Part shown: positions 1 through 5,863 of the stretch, one piece after another
How positions within the stretch are numbered: the stretch's first letter is position 1
Layout: every line of letters starts with the position of its first letter
Assembly (NCBI GenBank): GCA_018054915.1
Contig: JAGPIR010000050.1
Coordinates: 1-7,952, forward strand
Source: Allobrachymonas sp.
GTDB lineage: Bacteria > Pseudomonadota > Gammaproteobacteria > Burkholderiales > Burkholderiaceae_C
Length of the DNA stretch: 7,952 bases
Direction: 5' to 3'
Notes under the pieces: model-generated
Told to the model about the DNA's origin: nothing
Databases searched by the model: none
The model's input: the letters and a program-made list of their open reading frames with translations, nothing else
Position numbers and translations under genes: made by a program

Positions 1-292
1 CCGGACGTGAGGCAGCCACCACCATCACCACAAAGACGAATAATGGCTCGGTGTATTGGCGGGACTCAAGATACTGGAGCGATGACTGGCCGCCGTCCAC
101 GACGGCAATCGCCAGCGCCAGCACTATGGCCCAAAACCCAAAAACGACCTCTACCTCACCCAGCAGATGAAAGATGCCTGCATGTCTGGGGATGGTATGC
201 GCCAGGTGCTCGAAATACTTGGTGCTGAAGGTGTGCACCAAAGCCAGTGCAAAGATGACGGCGGCGAAGTACTGAACGGTTTGTGATGCCAT
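1..292 (-). CDS. Putative Na+/H+ antiporter, N-terminal part (runs off the left edge)
   Basis: Reading leftward from an ATG at 292-290, an open frame of 97 codons continues past base 1. The visible protein begins MASQTVQYFAAVIFALALVH and has a first hydrophobic segment at about residues 7-20. A FHLLGEVEVVFGFWA stretch lies at about 41-55, followed by a second membrane segment (VLALAIAVV). The LLGEVEVVFGFWA signature and the layout match the putative Na+/H+ antiporter family (DUF1504, Na_H_antiport_3), integral inner-membrane proteins assumed to exchange sodium for protons. That assignment is recognition only, since three quarters or more of the protein lies outside the window. The start is supported by an AAAGG ribosome site five bases upstream and by the TATAAT box at 331-336. 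The gene is divergent from the YeeE/YedE pair across a 488-bp gap. Family confidence is moderate; that it is a real membrane-protein gene is much surer. Confidence 0.7.
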   Translation of the reverse strand, partial: MASQTVQYFAAVIFALALVHTFSTKYFEHLAHTIPRHAGIFHLLGEVEVVFGFWAIVLALAIAVVDGGQSSLQYLESRQYTEPLFVFVVMVVAASRP

Positions 293-310
293 GCGAACCT
301 TTATAAAATT

Positions 311-336
311 ATGCAATATGCATCTTTAAAATTATA
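311..336 (-). promoter_or_regulatory. Promoter and palindromic box for the antiporter gene
   Basis: On the minus strand a perfect TATAAT -10 box occupies 336-331, about 38 bases before the ATG at 292. No good -35 is found at 16-18 bases spacing, so activator dependence is possible. Just downstream, where transcription would begin, lies the inverted repeat ATGC-AATAT-GCAT (311-323), a position suited to a repressor. The ten bases TATGCATCTT (317-326) recur exactly at 689-698, near the divergent gene pair. The regulator is unknown and none is encoded nearby. Confidence 0.4.
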
Positions 337-392
337 GTAACAGGTTTTGATTATCGGCATGGTTGCCAAGAGCGGCACCTTGAGGGGGAGGG

Positions 393-418
393 GGTCTCCC
401 AGTTAGAGAAGGGGGACC
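393..418. repeat. Hairpin (8-bp stem) in the left gap
   Basis: GGTCTCCC (393-400) can pair with GGGGGACC (411-418) through one G-U wobble, around a 10-base loop. The stem sits within a G-rich run starting at 381. No T-run follows on the plus strand, so it is not a standard intrinsic terminator. It lies just beyond the stop of the doubtful minus-strand frame 646-425 and could be its transcript end or a relic of a mobile element border. Confidence 0.3.
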
Positions 419-424
419 GTTTGA

Positions 425-646
425 TCACAATCTGGTCTGGCTCCATGTTGAGTACCCGGTCTTGAATGCACGGTGGGCGTGCAAGCGGTAGATCATCGAA
501 TGCCCGATGCGATCTCCGCTGTCGCTCGGACGGTTAACTGCGATTGACTCTGGACAGTCTGTAATAGCCCACTTGCCAAATTTAAGGTTGTGGGTATAAA
601 ACGAGTCGAAAAGCCGGACTCGTCCTCCGATGAGAAGGCGCTTCAT
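425..646 (-). CDS. Doubtful 73-codon open frame in the left gap
   Basis: A minus-strand frame of 73 codons begins MKRLLIGGRVRLFDSFYTHN and ends WSQTRL. I recognise no family. It is basic and soluble-looking, with no signal peptide or membrane segment. The frame is open upstream of the ATG for about 12 more codons, back to a stop near 681. A CCTCCTCC run precedes the ATG but is the complement of a Shine-Dalgarno sequence, so there is no proper ribosome site. It is the only frame of any length between 293 and 780, apart from which the gap holds only the promoters, boxes and hairpin listed. It may be a small hypothetical gene, a decayed gene fragment, or chance. Confidence 0.2.
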   Translation of the reverse strand: MKRLLIGGRVRLFDSFYTHNLKFGKWAITDCPESIAVNRPSDSGDRIGHSMIYRLHAHRAFKTGYSTWSQTRL

Positions 647-687
647 CTTGGAGCGGCCAGTGGGAAGGAGGAGGACTGATTAATAAA

Positions 688-705
688 TTATGCATCTTGG
701 CATAA
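688..705. promoter_or_regulatory. Palindromic operator candidate upstream of the YeeE/YedE pair
   Basis: TTATGC (688-693) and GCATAA (700-705) form a perfect 6-bp inverted repeat around a 6-base spacer, inside an AT-rich patch. The decamer TATGCATCTT (689-698) is shared exactly with the box at 317-326 next to the divergent antiporter gene. It lies about 19 bases upstream of the best -35 box for the 781 gene. Dyads of this kind suit a small dimeric winged-helix regulator. Related YeeE/YedE pairs elsewhere are controlled by ArsR-type sulfur sensors such as BigR, but no regulator gene is in the window and the link is inference. Confidence 0.35.
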
Positions 706-723
706 AAGAATGATATGGGCAAG

Positions 724-753
724 TTGCACCACTGGCCAAGTATTTGTTAGAAT
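724..753 (+). promoter_or_regulatory. Probable promoter of the YeeE/YedE operon
   Basis: TTGCAC (724-729) and TAGAAT (748-753) are spaced by 18 bases. The -10 matches consensus at five of six positions, the -35 at three of six. Transcription would start near 760, leaving a leader of about 20 bases. A very strong GAGGAGG ribosome site (769-775) lies five bases before the ATG at 781. Confidence 0.4.
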
Positions 754-780
754 TCAAAAATTTTTATCGAGGAGGCTGAC

Positions 781-1335
781 ATGACAACTGATCAGATAAA
801 TTTGAAAACTAACCGAGGGTGGAGTCCATATATTGCTGGCGCTTTAGTTGGTGTGCTGGCAGTAGTTTCAGCTGTCCTCACAACCGTTATAGGCGGCAAA
901 ACGAATTACTTGGGTGCTTCAACAACATTTGTCCGGTTTGCTGGTTTTATTCTGGAGTTGTTTTCTGCGCAAGGTGTCGAAGGCAATGAGTATTTCAAAA
1001 GCACCGGCATCAAGGTGGATTGGCAGTTCATGGTGCTTGTCGGCATTTTTTTGGGTGCCTTGTTTTCATCATTGATGGACAAAAGTTTTCGAATAGAGTC
1101 TGTGCCTCCACTTTGGGAGGAGCATTTTGGAGCATCACTTTCAAAGCGGGCTATTGCTGCATTTTTCGGAGGCATCGTCGCCATGGTCGGCGCACGCATG
1201 GCCGACGGATGCCCTAGTGGACACGGCCTGAGCGGCATGATGCAATTGTCCGTAAGTTCCTTGGTAGCGATGGTCATGTTCTTTGGTGCAGGTATCGTTG
1301 TGGCTCGTTTGGTCTATCGGGGAGGTGCACAATGA
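781..1335 (+). CDS. YeeE/YedE family (DUF395) membrane protein, first half-size subunit
   Basis: A 184-residue integral membrane protein. Hydrophobic segments lie near residues 17-37, 47-63, 82-98, 124-140 and 157-175. The key motif is DGCPSGHGLSG around residues 142-152, with a single cysteine (C144) in the glycine-rich turn typical of YeeE/YedE (DUF395) proteins. In thiosulfate transporters of this family (TsuA/YeeE) such cysteines line the path that hands sulfur compounds across the inner membrane. Here the family occurs as two separate half-length proteins, as in gene pairs associated with persulfide or sulfide handling. The start is firm, with GAGGAGG five bases upstream. Its stop overlaps the next gene's start (ATGA at 1332-1335), so the two are translationally coupled. 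The exact substrate cannot be read from the sequence; a reduced sulfur compound is the family-based guess. Confidence 0.85.
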   Translation: MTTDQINLKTNRGWSPYIAGALVGVLAVVSAVLTTVIGGKTNYLGASTTFVRFAGFILELFSAQGVEGNEYFKSTGIKVDWQFMVLVGIFLGALFSSLMDKSFRIESVPPLWEEHFGASLSKRAIAAFFGGIVAMVGARMADGCPSGHGLSGMMQLSVSSLVAMVMFFGAGIVVARLVYRGGAQ

Positions 1336-1862
1336 ACGCGCAATTGTGGCTTGGTTTGTTGGCCGGTTTCGTATTTGGTTTTTTGTTGCAAAAAGGTCGC
1401 GTGCTTCGCTTTGACAAGCAGGTTCAGGCCATGCTTTTGAAGGACATGACAATTGTTAAGTTCATGTTCTCAGCCATTCTGGTTGGCATGGTCGGTTTGC
1501 TTTTGTTGCAGCAATTCGGCGTACTCAAATTCAGCCACAAACCTATGAACTGGGGTGCCGTCTTGGTTGGTGGCGCACTGTTCGGCGCTGGTTGGGCGTT
1601 CATGGGTTTCTGCCCGGGGACATCGGTAGGTGCTCTGGGTGAGGGTCGGTGGCATGCATTTTTTGCCATTGCCGGCATGATTGCTGGCGCGGGCCTATAT
1701 GCATATATGTACCCTGCGCTCAAAGACAGTGTCTTAGCATGGTCTGATTGGGGAAAGATTGGGTTGCCTGAGACCCTAGGCATCAATGCTTGGCTGCTCG
1801 TCGCACTTTTCTGGATTGCTGGTCTTTCCCTTTTTGCCTGGTTTGAAAAAAAGGGACTTTAA
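1332..1862 (+). CDS. YeeE/YedE family (DUF395) membrane protein, second half-size subunit
   Basis: A 176-residue membrane protein with hydrophobic segments near residues 5-20, 43-60, 74-91, 108-126 and 153-170. Its signature GFCPGTSVGALGEG (about 92-105) carries the conserved cysteine C94, matching the CPSG site of the upstream partner. The two proteins probably assemble into one transporter equivalent to a full-length YeeE/YedE. The start is set by GGGGAGG at 1319-1325 inside the end of the upstream gene, with a 4-base ATGA overlap. The protein ends in a basic tail (FEKKGL). A terminator-like hairpin follows 11 bases after the stop. No persulfide dioxygenase, sulfurtransferase or regulator, the usual companions of such pairs, is seen here. 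Confidence 0.85.
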   Translation: MNAQLWLGLLAGFVFGFLLQKGRVLRFDKQVQAMLLKDMTIVKFMFSAILVGMVGLLLLQQFGVLKFSHKPMNWGAVLVGGALFGAGWAFMGFCPGTSVGALGEGRWHAFFAIAGMIAGAGLYAYMYPALKDSVLAWSDWGKIGLPETLGINAWLLVALFWIAGLSLFAWFEKKGL

Positions 1863-1873
1863 TCTTTGAAGCT

Positions 1874-1914
1874 CCCCTCGATAACCTAACTGGATCATAA
1901 ATTCGATGGGGTTT
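1874..1914. terminator. Candidate terminator between convergent operons
   Basis: CCCCTCGA (1874-1881) pairs with TCGA-T-GGGG (1903-1911), an 8-bp stem with one bulged T and a 21-base loop. It is followed by TTT on the plus strand. It sits 11 bases past the stop of the second YeeE/YedE gene and between two converging operons. The long loop and short T-run make it imperfect. The rest of 1915-2065 is AT-rich with no convincing gene. Confidence 0.35.
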
Positions 1915-2065
1915 CAAATAAACTAAATTACCATTCGGTATTACAAGCAATGTACATATGCCGAAAAATGAGGTCCCATAAAGCTGCAACAAAGCATGTC
2001 ACGTGCAATTGGTATTGATTTATCAGATTGAAAATCGACCGCAAAAATAACGGGTAAAAATAAAA

Positions 2066-2815
2066 TCAATTCTGTAGTGATGGTATTTTCGATGTTGACA
2101 TTCCGAGCGCAGTTTGTGCGGCGAAGTTTTCCACATCGCGTGTGCTTCCTGCCACAATCAGCAAGTCCTCGGGTTGCAATATGGTTTCTGGACGGGCATA
2201 TATAAAATCCATATTGTTGCGCTTGACACCAACAATGGTGATGTTGAAACGGCTGCGTACCGCTGATTCAGCCAGCGTTTGATGGTGCAATTCTTTTGGC
2301 GTGCCGGTCTTGGCAATGGAAAAACCGTCGACAAATTCGATGAAGTCGATCATCTTGCCTGTCACCAGATGTGCCACGCGTTCGCCCATGTCGCGCTCAG
2401 GAAAGATCACATGGTGAGCACCCAGGCGCTGCACGATTCGGCCATGTGCTTCGGAGTTGGCCTTTACCCAAATATCCCGTGCGCCCATCTGGTTAAGGTT
2501 GAGAGTTGTAAGAACGCTAGCTTCCATGTCGTGGCCAATCGCGACCACCACATGTGCAAAATCCATCACACTGAGTTGTTTCAATACTTCAGGGTCGCTG
2601 GTGTCGGCCTGAGTAACGTGCGGCAACTCATCGGCCAAGCTCTGGACCCGTTCTGCATTGGCATCTACTGCAAGAACTTGGTGTCCAAGCTGTACTAGCG
2701 AACTGGCGACGGAAGTTCCGAAGCGACCCAAGCCGATCACCATGATTGAATCAGATTCATCTTTAGCGGCAAAACGTTTCTTACCGCTAAATATCCCGAT
2801 CAATTTACCCAACAA
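2066..2815 (-). CDS. ktrA: KtrA/TrkA-type potassium uptake regulatory subunit (RCK protein)
   Basis: A cytoplasmic 249-residue protein that gates the K+ channel subunit encoded just upstream in response to nucleotides. The RCK_N Rossmann domain starts at about residue 23: β1 with MVIGLGRFG (GxGxxG at 28-33), the acidic residue ending β2 at D51 (LAVDA), then HVVVAIGHD, DIWVKA and PERDMGERVAH. A TrkA_C/RCK_C domain follows at about 165-235 (LAESAVRSRF to LLIVAGS). I place the start at TTG 2815-2813, because GAGGAG (2828-2823) lies seven bases upstream within the end of ktrB. An ATG at 2743 would lack the usual lead into β1. The chosen start gives a basic N-terminal extension of about 22 residues beyond typical ~222-residue KtrA. 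The genes overlap by 11 bases. A two-gene KtrAB system is more likely than Trk, as this is a single RCK unit (TrkA usually has two). Confidence 0.9.
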   Translation of the reverse strand: MLGKLIGIFSGKKRFAAKDESDSIMVIGLGRFGTSVASSLVQLGHQVLAVDANAERVQSLADELPHVTQADTSDPEVLKQLSVMDFAHVVVAIGHDMEASVLTTLNLNQMGARDIWVKANSEAHGRIVQRLGAHHVIFPERDMGERVAHLVTGKMIDFIEFVDGFSIAKTGTPKELHHQTLAESAVRSRFNITIVGVKRNNMDFIYARPETILQPEDLLIVAGSTRDVENFAAQTALGMSTSKIPSLQN

Positions 2816-4151
2816 TTGGTTTCTCCTCTGGATAACGATAGCTGGCGCGATGCGGTTGAACAGCAAGAGCAACGCCAAGCGTGACCACGCCAACTCGGCC
2901 AATGAACATAAGCGCAGTTAGGATCAACTGCGCCGCCTGAGGCAGTTGTGCGGTAATTCCGGCCGAAACACCCACCGTTCCAAAGGCAGAAAGAATTTCG
3001 AACATGATATGTTCATAAGGCAGGTCAACCATAGGCATGATGACCAAGCTGGCTATTACGATCAGGCCACAGGCAAGTACCAGCAGAGTTAGGGCTTGTC
3101 GCAGAACAGCAGAGCCGATGCGGCGACCGGCGAATTCGACATCCGTATGCCCACGCAATTCACTCCAGACAGCTGCCAAAAGAATTCCTAATGTGGTGAC
3201 TTTGATACCACCGGCAGTACCGGAACTGCCAGCTCCCACGAACATCAGCAAGTAATGCAAAATGTACGATTCAGTCCGTAACGCACCGAGGTCGATTACG
3301 TTAAACCCTGCTGTTCGTGCTACTACCGACGTAAATAATGCGGCCAGCCATTTGTGCACCGAACCCAGAGGTGCTAGCGTACGAGAGTTGTTCCATTCAA
3401 AGACCAAGATGCCCACAAGGCCCAACGCCAGCAAAATGCAGCTGCCCACCAGCGTGATGTGCGCATGAGTACTTAACCGTTGAAACGTACCCTTTGTACA
3501 CACACGCTGCCAGAGTTCAAAAAGCACAGGGAACCCTAAGCCGCCAATAACGACGCACAGCATCACTGGTACAAGAATCCAAGCATCCCCCGCATAACCA
3601 GAAAGATTGCCTGCAAAAACTGAAAATCCTGCGTTGTTGAATGCTGATACAGCGTGAAACAGTCCCAACCAAACCGCCTCGTTCCAATCCCTGTCGTAGG
3701 CGCCGGCAAATCTTAGTGCCATTAACAATGCGGCTGTGGATTCGATGACCAGCGTAGTAATTAAAACGACGCGCAACACCCCGCTCACATCACCCATCGA
3801 CAAAGCGCGTGTCTCAGACTGCAGAAGCATGCGCATGCGCAATCGTAACGAACGCGCCGCCCACAAACCAAGCAACGTGGCAGAAACCATCATGCCCAAG
3901 CCACCAATCTGGAACATCACAAGCAACGCCACATGACCAAACGTGCTCCAGTAGGTGCCTGTGTCCACTATCGTGAGTCCAGTGACACATACGGCTGATA
4001 CTGCGGTAAAAAATGCAACCATCAAATCGGGTGACGAGGTGCCTTCGGCCCGTGAGATTGGCAGCATCAGCACCAGGGTAGATAGCAAAATCACCCCGAT
4101 GAAACCCAGAACCACAATTACTGAAGGATGCAGCGAACGCTGTTTGTGCAT
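2805..4151 (-). CDS. ktrB: KtrB/TrkH-type potassium channel subunit
   Basis: A 448-residue inner-membrane K+ (possibly Na+-coupled) uptake protein, about the length of known KtrB (~445). It shows the four M1-P-M2 repeats of the Trk/Ktr/HKT superfamily, with filter segments AVCVTGL (about 53-59), SAFNNAGFS (169-177), ARTAGFN (278-284) and SAFGTVGVSAG (388-398), each with its filter glycine. The glycine-rich stretch GAGSSGTAGGIK (306-317) corresponds to the intramembrane gating loop of the third repeat. The start is ATG 4151-4149 (MHKQRSLHPSVIVVLGFIG). The frame is open 31 codons further, but that part is not membrane-like and overlaps the end of the broken tauE frame. The ribosome site is weak. 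Its end overlaps ktrA by 11 bases, and both subunits are needed for regulated uptake. A -10 box at 4190-4185 fits a promoter of its own. Confidence 0.92.
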   Translation of the reverse strand: MHKQRSLHPSVIVVLGFIGVILLSTLVLMLPISRAEGTSSPDLMVAFFTAVSAVCVTGLTIVDTGTYWSTFGHVALLVMFQIGGLGMMVSATLLGLWAARSLRLRMRMLLQSETRALSMGDVSGVLRVVLITTLVIESTAALLMALRFAGAYDRDWNEAVWLGLFHAVSAFNNAGFSVFAGNLSGYAGDAWILVPVMLCVVIGGLGFPVLFELWQRVCTKGTFQRLSTHAHITLVGSCILLALGLVGILVFEWNNSRTLAPLGSVHKWLAALFTSVVARTAGFNVIDLGALRTESYILHYLLMFVGAGSSGTAGGIKVTTLGILLAAVWSELRGHTDVEFAGRRIGSAVLRQALTLLVLACGLIVIASLVIMPMVDLPYEHIMFEILSAFGTVGVSAGITAQLPQAAQLILTALMFIGRVGVVTLGVALAVQPHRASYRYPEEKPIVG

Positions 4152-4184
4152 ACAAATTAAAACGGTCAGAAAAATCTTCTGATC

Positions 4185-4190
4185 AGTATA
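4185..4190 (-). promoter_or_regulatory. Possible -10 box of the ktrBA operon
   Basis: TATACT on the minus strand (4190-4185) matches the -10 consensus at five of six positions and would start transcription about 27 bases before the ktrB ATG. No good -35 lies at 17 or 18 bases spacing. The box falls at the stop of the broken tauE frame, so the promoter may have been affected by the rearrangement. Confidence 0.25.
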
Positions 4191-4306
4191 CGAGTGTGCA
4201 ACGATGCAGAGATGCCAGGGCGACGAGCGCCCCGATTGCCCCATCCTGTAGGACCTGGCCGGCGGCTGACCAGATCGGACGCAAACAATGAATGGCCTGG
4301 CTGCGC

Positions 4307-4336
4307 GCGAGGGCCTGCCTGTGCAGGCGCTCTCGC
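4307..4336. repeat. Strong hairpin inside the foreign tail of the tauE remnant
   Basis: GCGAGGGC (4307-4314) pairs with GCTCTCGC (4329-4336) through one G-T wobble. After a 2-base bulge, GCCT (4317-4320) pairs with AGGC (4325-4328), leaving the loop GTGC. This 12-pair structure lies about 30 bases beyond the point where the tauE homology ends. It has no T-run. It could be part of a mobile element end or a folded intergenic repeat carried in with the rearrangement; I do not recognise it. Confidence 0.35.
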
Positions 4337-4601
4337 AGGGGGTGTGAACGCTTAAAGCAGCAAGTTGGCATGCTGAACTTTGCTACTACTGGCCAATCGG
4401 CTTGCCGGGCTATCAGCCCAAACTTGAAGAGGTTGTTGGCGAAATGCACCACAGCAGTCGCCGCGATGGCTAGCGGCAACGGGAAGAATAGGGCGAACAC
4501 CGGCATCAGGATCGTTCCCAAGCCGAAGCCGGAGAGCATGGTCAGCCCGGATGTCAGCAGGGGGGCAACGCCGATCAGAACGAGTTCCATGACGGTATGC
4601 C

Positions 4602-4637
4602 TATCGTTATCGTATTTCGATTATCGTCTCCCAACAA
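4602..4637. promoter_or_regulatory. Divergent tauE/chrA control region with repeated TATCG element
   Basis: TATCG occurs at 4602-4606, 4608-4612 and 4622-4626. TTATCG-TATTT-CGATTA (4607-4623) is a nearly perfect dyad (five of six arm pairs). On the minus strand a promoter for the tauE remnant can be read as TTGTTG (4637-4632), 17 bases, TACGAT (4614-4609). The dyad covers that -10 box. The plus-strand promoter of chrA is not clear by eye. The PadR-type regulator encoded with chrA is the obvious candidate ligand for the dyad, which would make the site both autoregulatory and metal-responsive; this is inference. Confidence 0.4.
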
Positions 4638-4659
4638 CGCTACAGATCAAAATGCGACC

Positions 4660-5862
4660 ATGACCGAAACCACCAAGACAGACCACAGCCCCTGGCCTGT
4701 TTTTCTGATTTTTCTCCGACTGGGCCTGACCTCCTTCGGCGGCCCGATTGCCCATTTGGGCTACTTTCGCGATGAGTTTGTGACGCGGCGGCAGTGGTTG
4801 ACCGAACGCAGCTTTGCAGATTTAGTCGCTCTCTGCCAGTTCCTGCCGGGGCCGGCCAGCAGCCAAGTCGGTATAGCGCTCGGGCTGTCCCGATCCGGCT
4901 ATGCCGGAGCCTTGGCCGCGTGGGCGGGCTTCACGCTGCCATCAGCAGTTGCGCTGATTCTGTTTGCCCAGGGCATCGCCAGTTACGGAGATGCGATGCC
5001 GTCTGGGGTGCTTCACGGATTGAAGGTGGTTGCCGTGGCGGTGGTTGCGCAAGCCGTATGGGGAATGGCTCGCAATCTCTGTCCGGACGCACCGCGCATC
5101 AGCATCATGGCTGCGGCCACTTGCTTTGTGCTGCTGGTGCCGTCCGCTTGGGGGCAAGTGGGGGTCATCGCTATTGCAGCGATCATTGGTTTGTTGCTGT
5201 TCAGACCCCTACAGGGGGCAGCGAATGACCCGTTGCCGATTGTTATGCGGCGTCGCGTTGGCTTGCTCTGGCTGACGCTGTTCTTTGCGCTGTTGATTGG
5301 GCTGCCCTTGATGACAGCGATGTTCCCGAATCAGACGCTGGCCATGGTGGATGCCTTTTACCGGGCCGGATCACTGGTCTTTGGTGGGGGACACGTCGTG
5401 CTGCCTTTGCTGCAAGCCGAGGTCGTGCCTTCCGGCTGGGTCAGTAATGCGTTCTTGGCGGGCTACGGTGCCGCGCAGGCCGTGCCTGGTCCTCTGTTGA
5501 CCTTCGCGGCGTTTCTCGGCGCTTCAATAAACCAGATACCTACTGGCTGGCTCGGTGGCATGATCTGCCTGCTGGCGATCTTCGCACCGTCTTTCCTGCT
5601 GGTTGTTGGTGCTTTGCCATTTTGGGAACGCTTGCGTCGCAATATGAGGACGCAAGCAGCGTTGTCTGGCATCAATGCGGCCGTGGTTGGGTTGTTGCTG
5701 GCTGCCCTCTACCGGCCGGTTTGGACGAGCGCGGTTCACGCGCCGCAAGACTTCGGCTTGGCCCTCGTGGCGCTGGTAGCCCTCATGTTCTGGAAGCTGC
5801 CGCCGTGGCTGGTCGTAGTTGGTAGTGGCGTCGGCGGCTGGCTGTTGAGCGTTGCGTTGTGA
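4660..5862 (+). CDS. chrA: Chromate efflux transporter ChrA
   Basis: A 400-residue inner-membrane protein of the CHR family, the usual length for two-domain ChrA, which exports chromate and confers chromate resistance. Both homologous halves are intact. In the N-half, SFGGPIAHLGYFRDEFV (25-41), QFLPGPASSQVGIALG (60-75) and GFTLPSA (90-96). In the C-half, VFGGGHVVLPLLQAEVV (240-256) and AQAVPGPLLTFAAFLG (272-287). Each half is followed by several hydrophobic segments. I chose ATG 4660 (MTETTKTDHSPW) because it gives the family's normal short polar N-terminus. The frame is open back to an ATG at 4597, but that start would add 21 atypical residues and place the TATCG control element inside the gene. 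No strong ribosome site precedes either start. The regulator gene follows one base after its stop. Some family members may move sulfate, but the chrA-PadR arrangement favours chromate. Confidence 0.93.
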   Translation: MTETTKTDHSPWPVFLIFLRLGLTSFGGPIAHLGYFRDEFVTRRQWLTERSFADLVALCQFLPGPASSQVGIALGLSRSGYAGALAAWAGFTLPSAVALILFAQGIASYGDAMPSGVLHGLKVVAVAVVAQAVWGMARNLCPDAPRISIMAAATCFVLLVPSAWGQVGVIAIAAIIGLLLFRPLQGAANDPLPIVMRRRVGLLWLTLFFALLIGLPLMTAMFPNQTLAMVDAFYRAGSLVFGGGHVVLPLLQAEVVPSGWVSNAFLAGYGAAQAVPGPLLTFAAFLGASINQIPTGWLGGMICLLAIFAPSFLLVVGALPFWERLRRNMRTQAALSGINAAVVGLLLAALYRPVWTSAVHAPQDFGLALVALVALMFWKLPPWLVVVGSGVGGWLLSVAL

Positions 5863-5863
5863 G

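Larger units (their letters stand above)
4183..4590 (-). pseudogene. TauE/SafE family anion exporter, truncated after ~75 codons
   Basis: The frame starts at ATG 4590-4588. Residues 1-75 (MELVLIGVAPLLTSGLTMLS to VVAKFSMP) read as the N-terminal part of a TauE/SafE (DUF81) membrane protein: two hydrophobic segments, the glycine-rich GFGLGT turn, and VVHFANNLFKFGLIARQADW between helices. Members of this family are usually ~245-260 residues and are thought to export sulfite, sulfonates or other anions. From residue 76 (about base 4365) the membrane pattern stops. It is replaced by a basic, soluble, arginine-rich tail of 60 residues (TCCFKRSHPLRERLHRQ on), not expected in the family. I infer a deletion or insertion joint at about 4365 rather than a simple frameshift, because no membrane-like continuation appears in the other minus-strand frames. 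The gene is divergent from chrA by 69 bases and likely lost its function. Confidence 0.7.

Noticed and set aside
337..680. Insertion sequence filling the left gap
   Set aside because: No terminal inverted repeats, target duplication or recognisable transposase fragment could be seen, so only an unexplained stretch is reported.
906..1786. Minus-strand frames opposite the YeeE/YedE genes (for example 1277-906 and 1786-1424)
   Set aside because: They are shadows of well-supported membrane-protein genes, with no ribosome sites and no family pattern.
2017..2065. Terminator for ktrBA in the T-rich stretch after the ktrA stop
   Set aside because: Only a 5-bp stem (GATTT/AAATC) with a 10-base loop can be drawn, and the T-runs lie upstream of it rather than after it.
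4152..4244. Upstream extension of ktrB by 31 codons
   Set aside because: The added part is not membrane-like and reads from the sequence at the tauE joint. ATG 4151 gives the normal KtrB length and start.
4597..4659. Longer chrA start at ATG 4597
   Set aside because: It adds 21 residues unlike the family N-terminus and would put the divergent control element inside the coding region. ATG 4660 fits better, although neither has a strong ribosome site.
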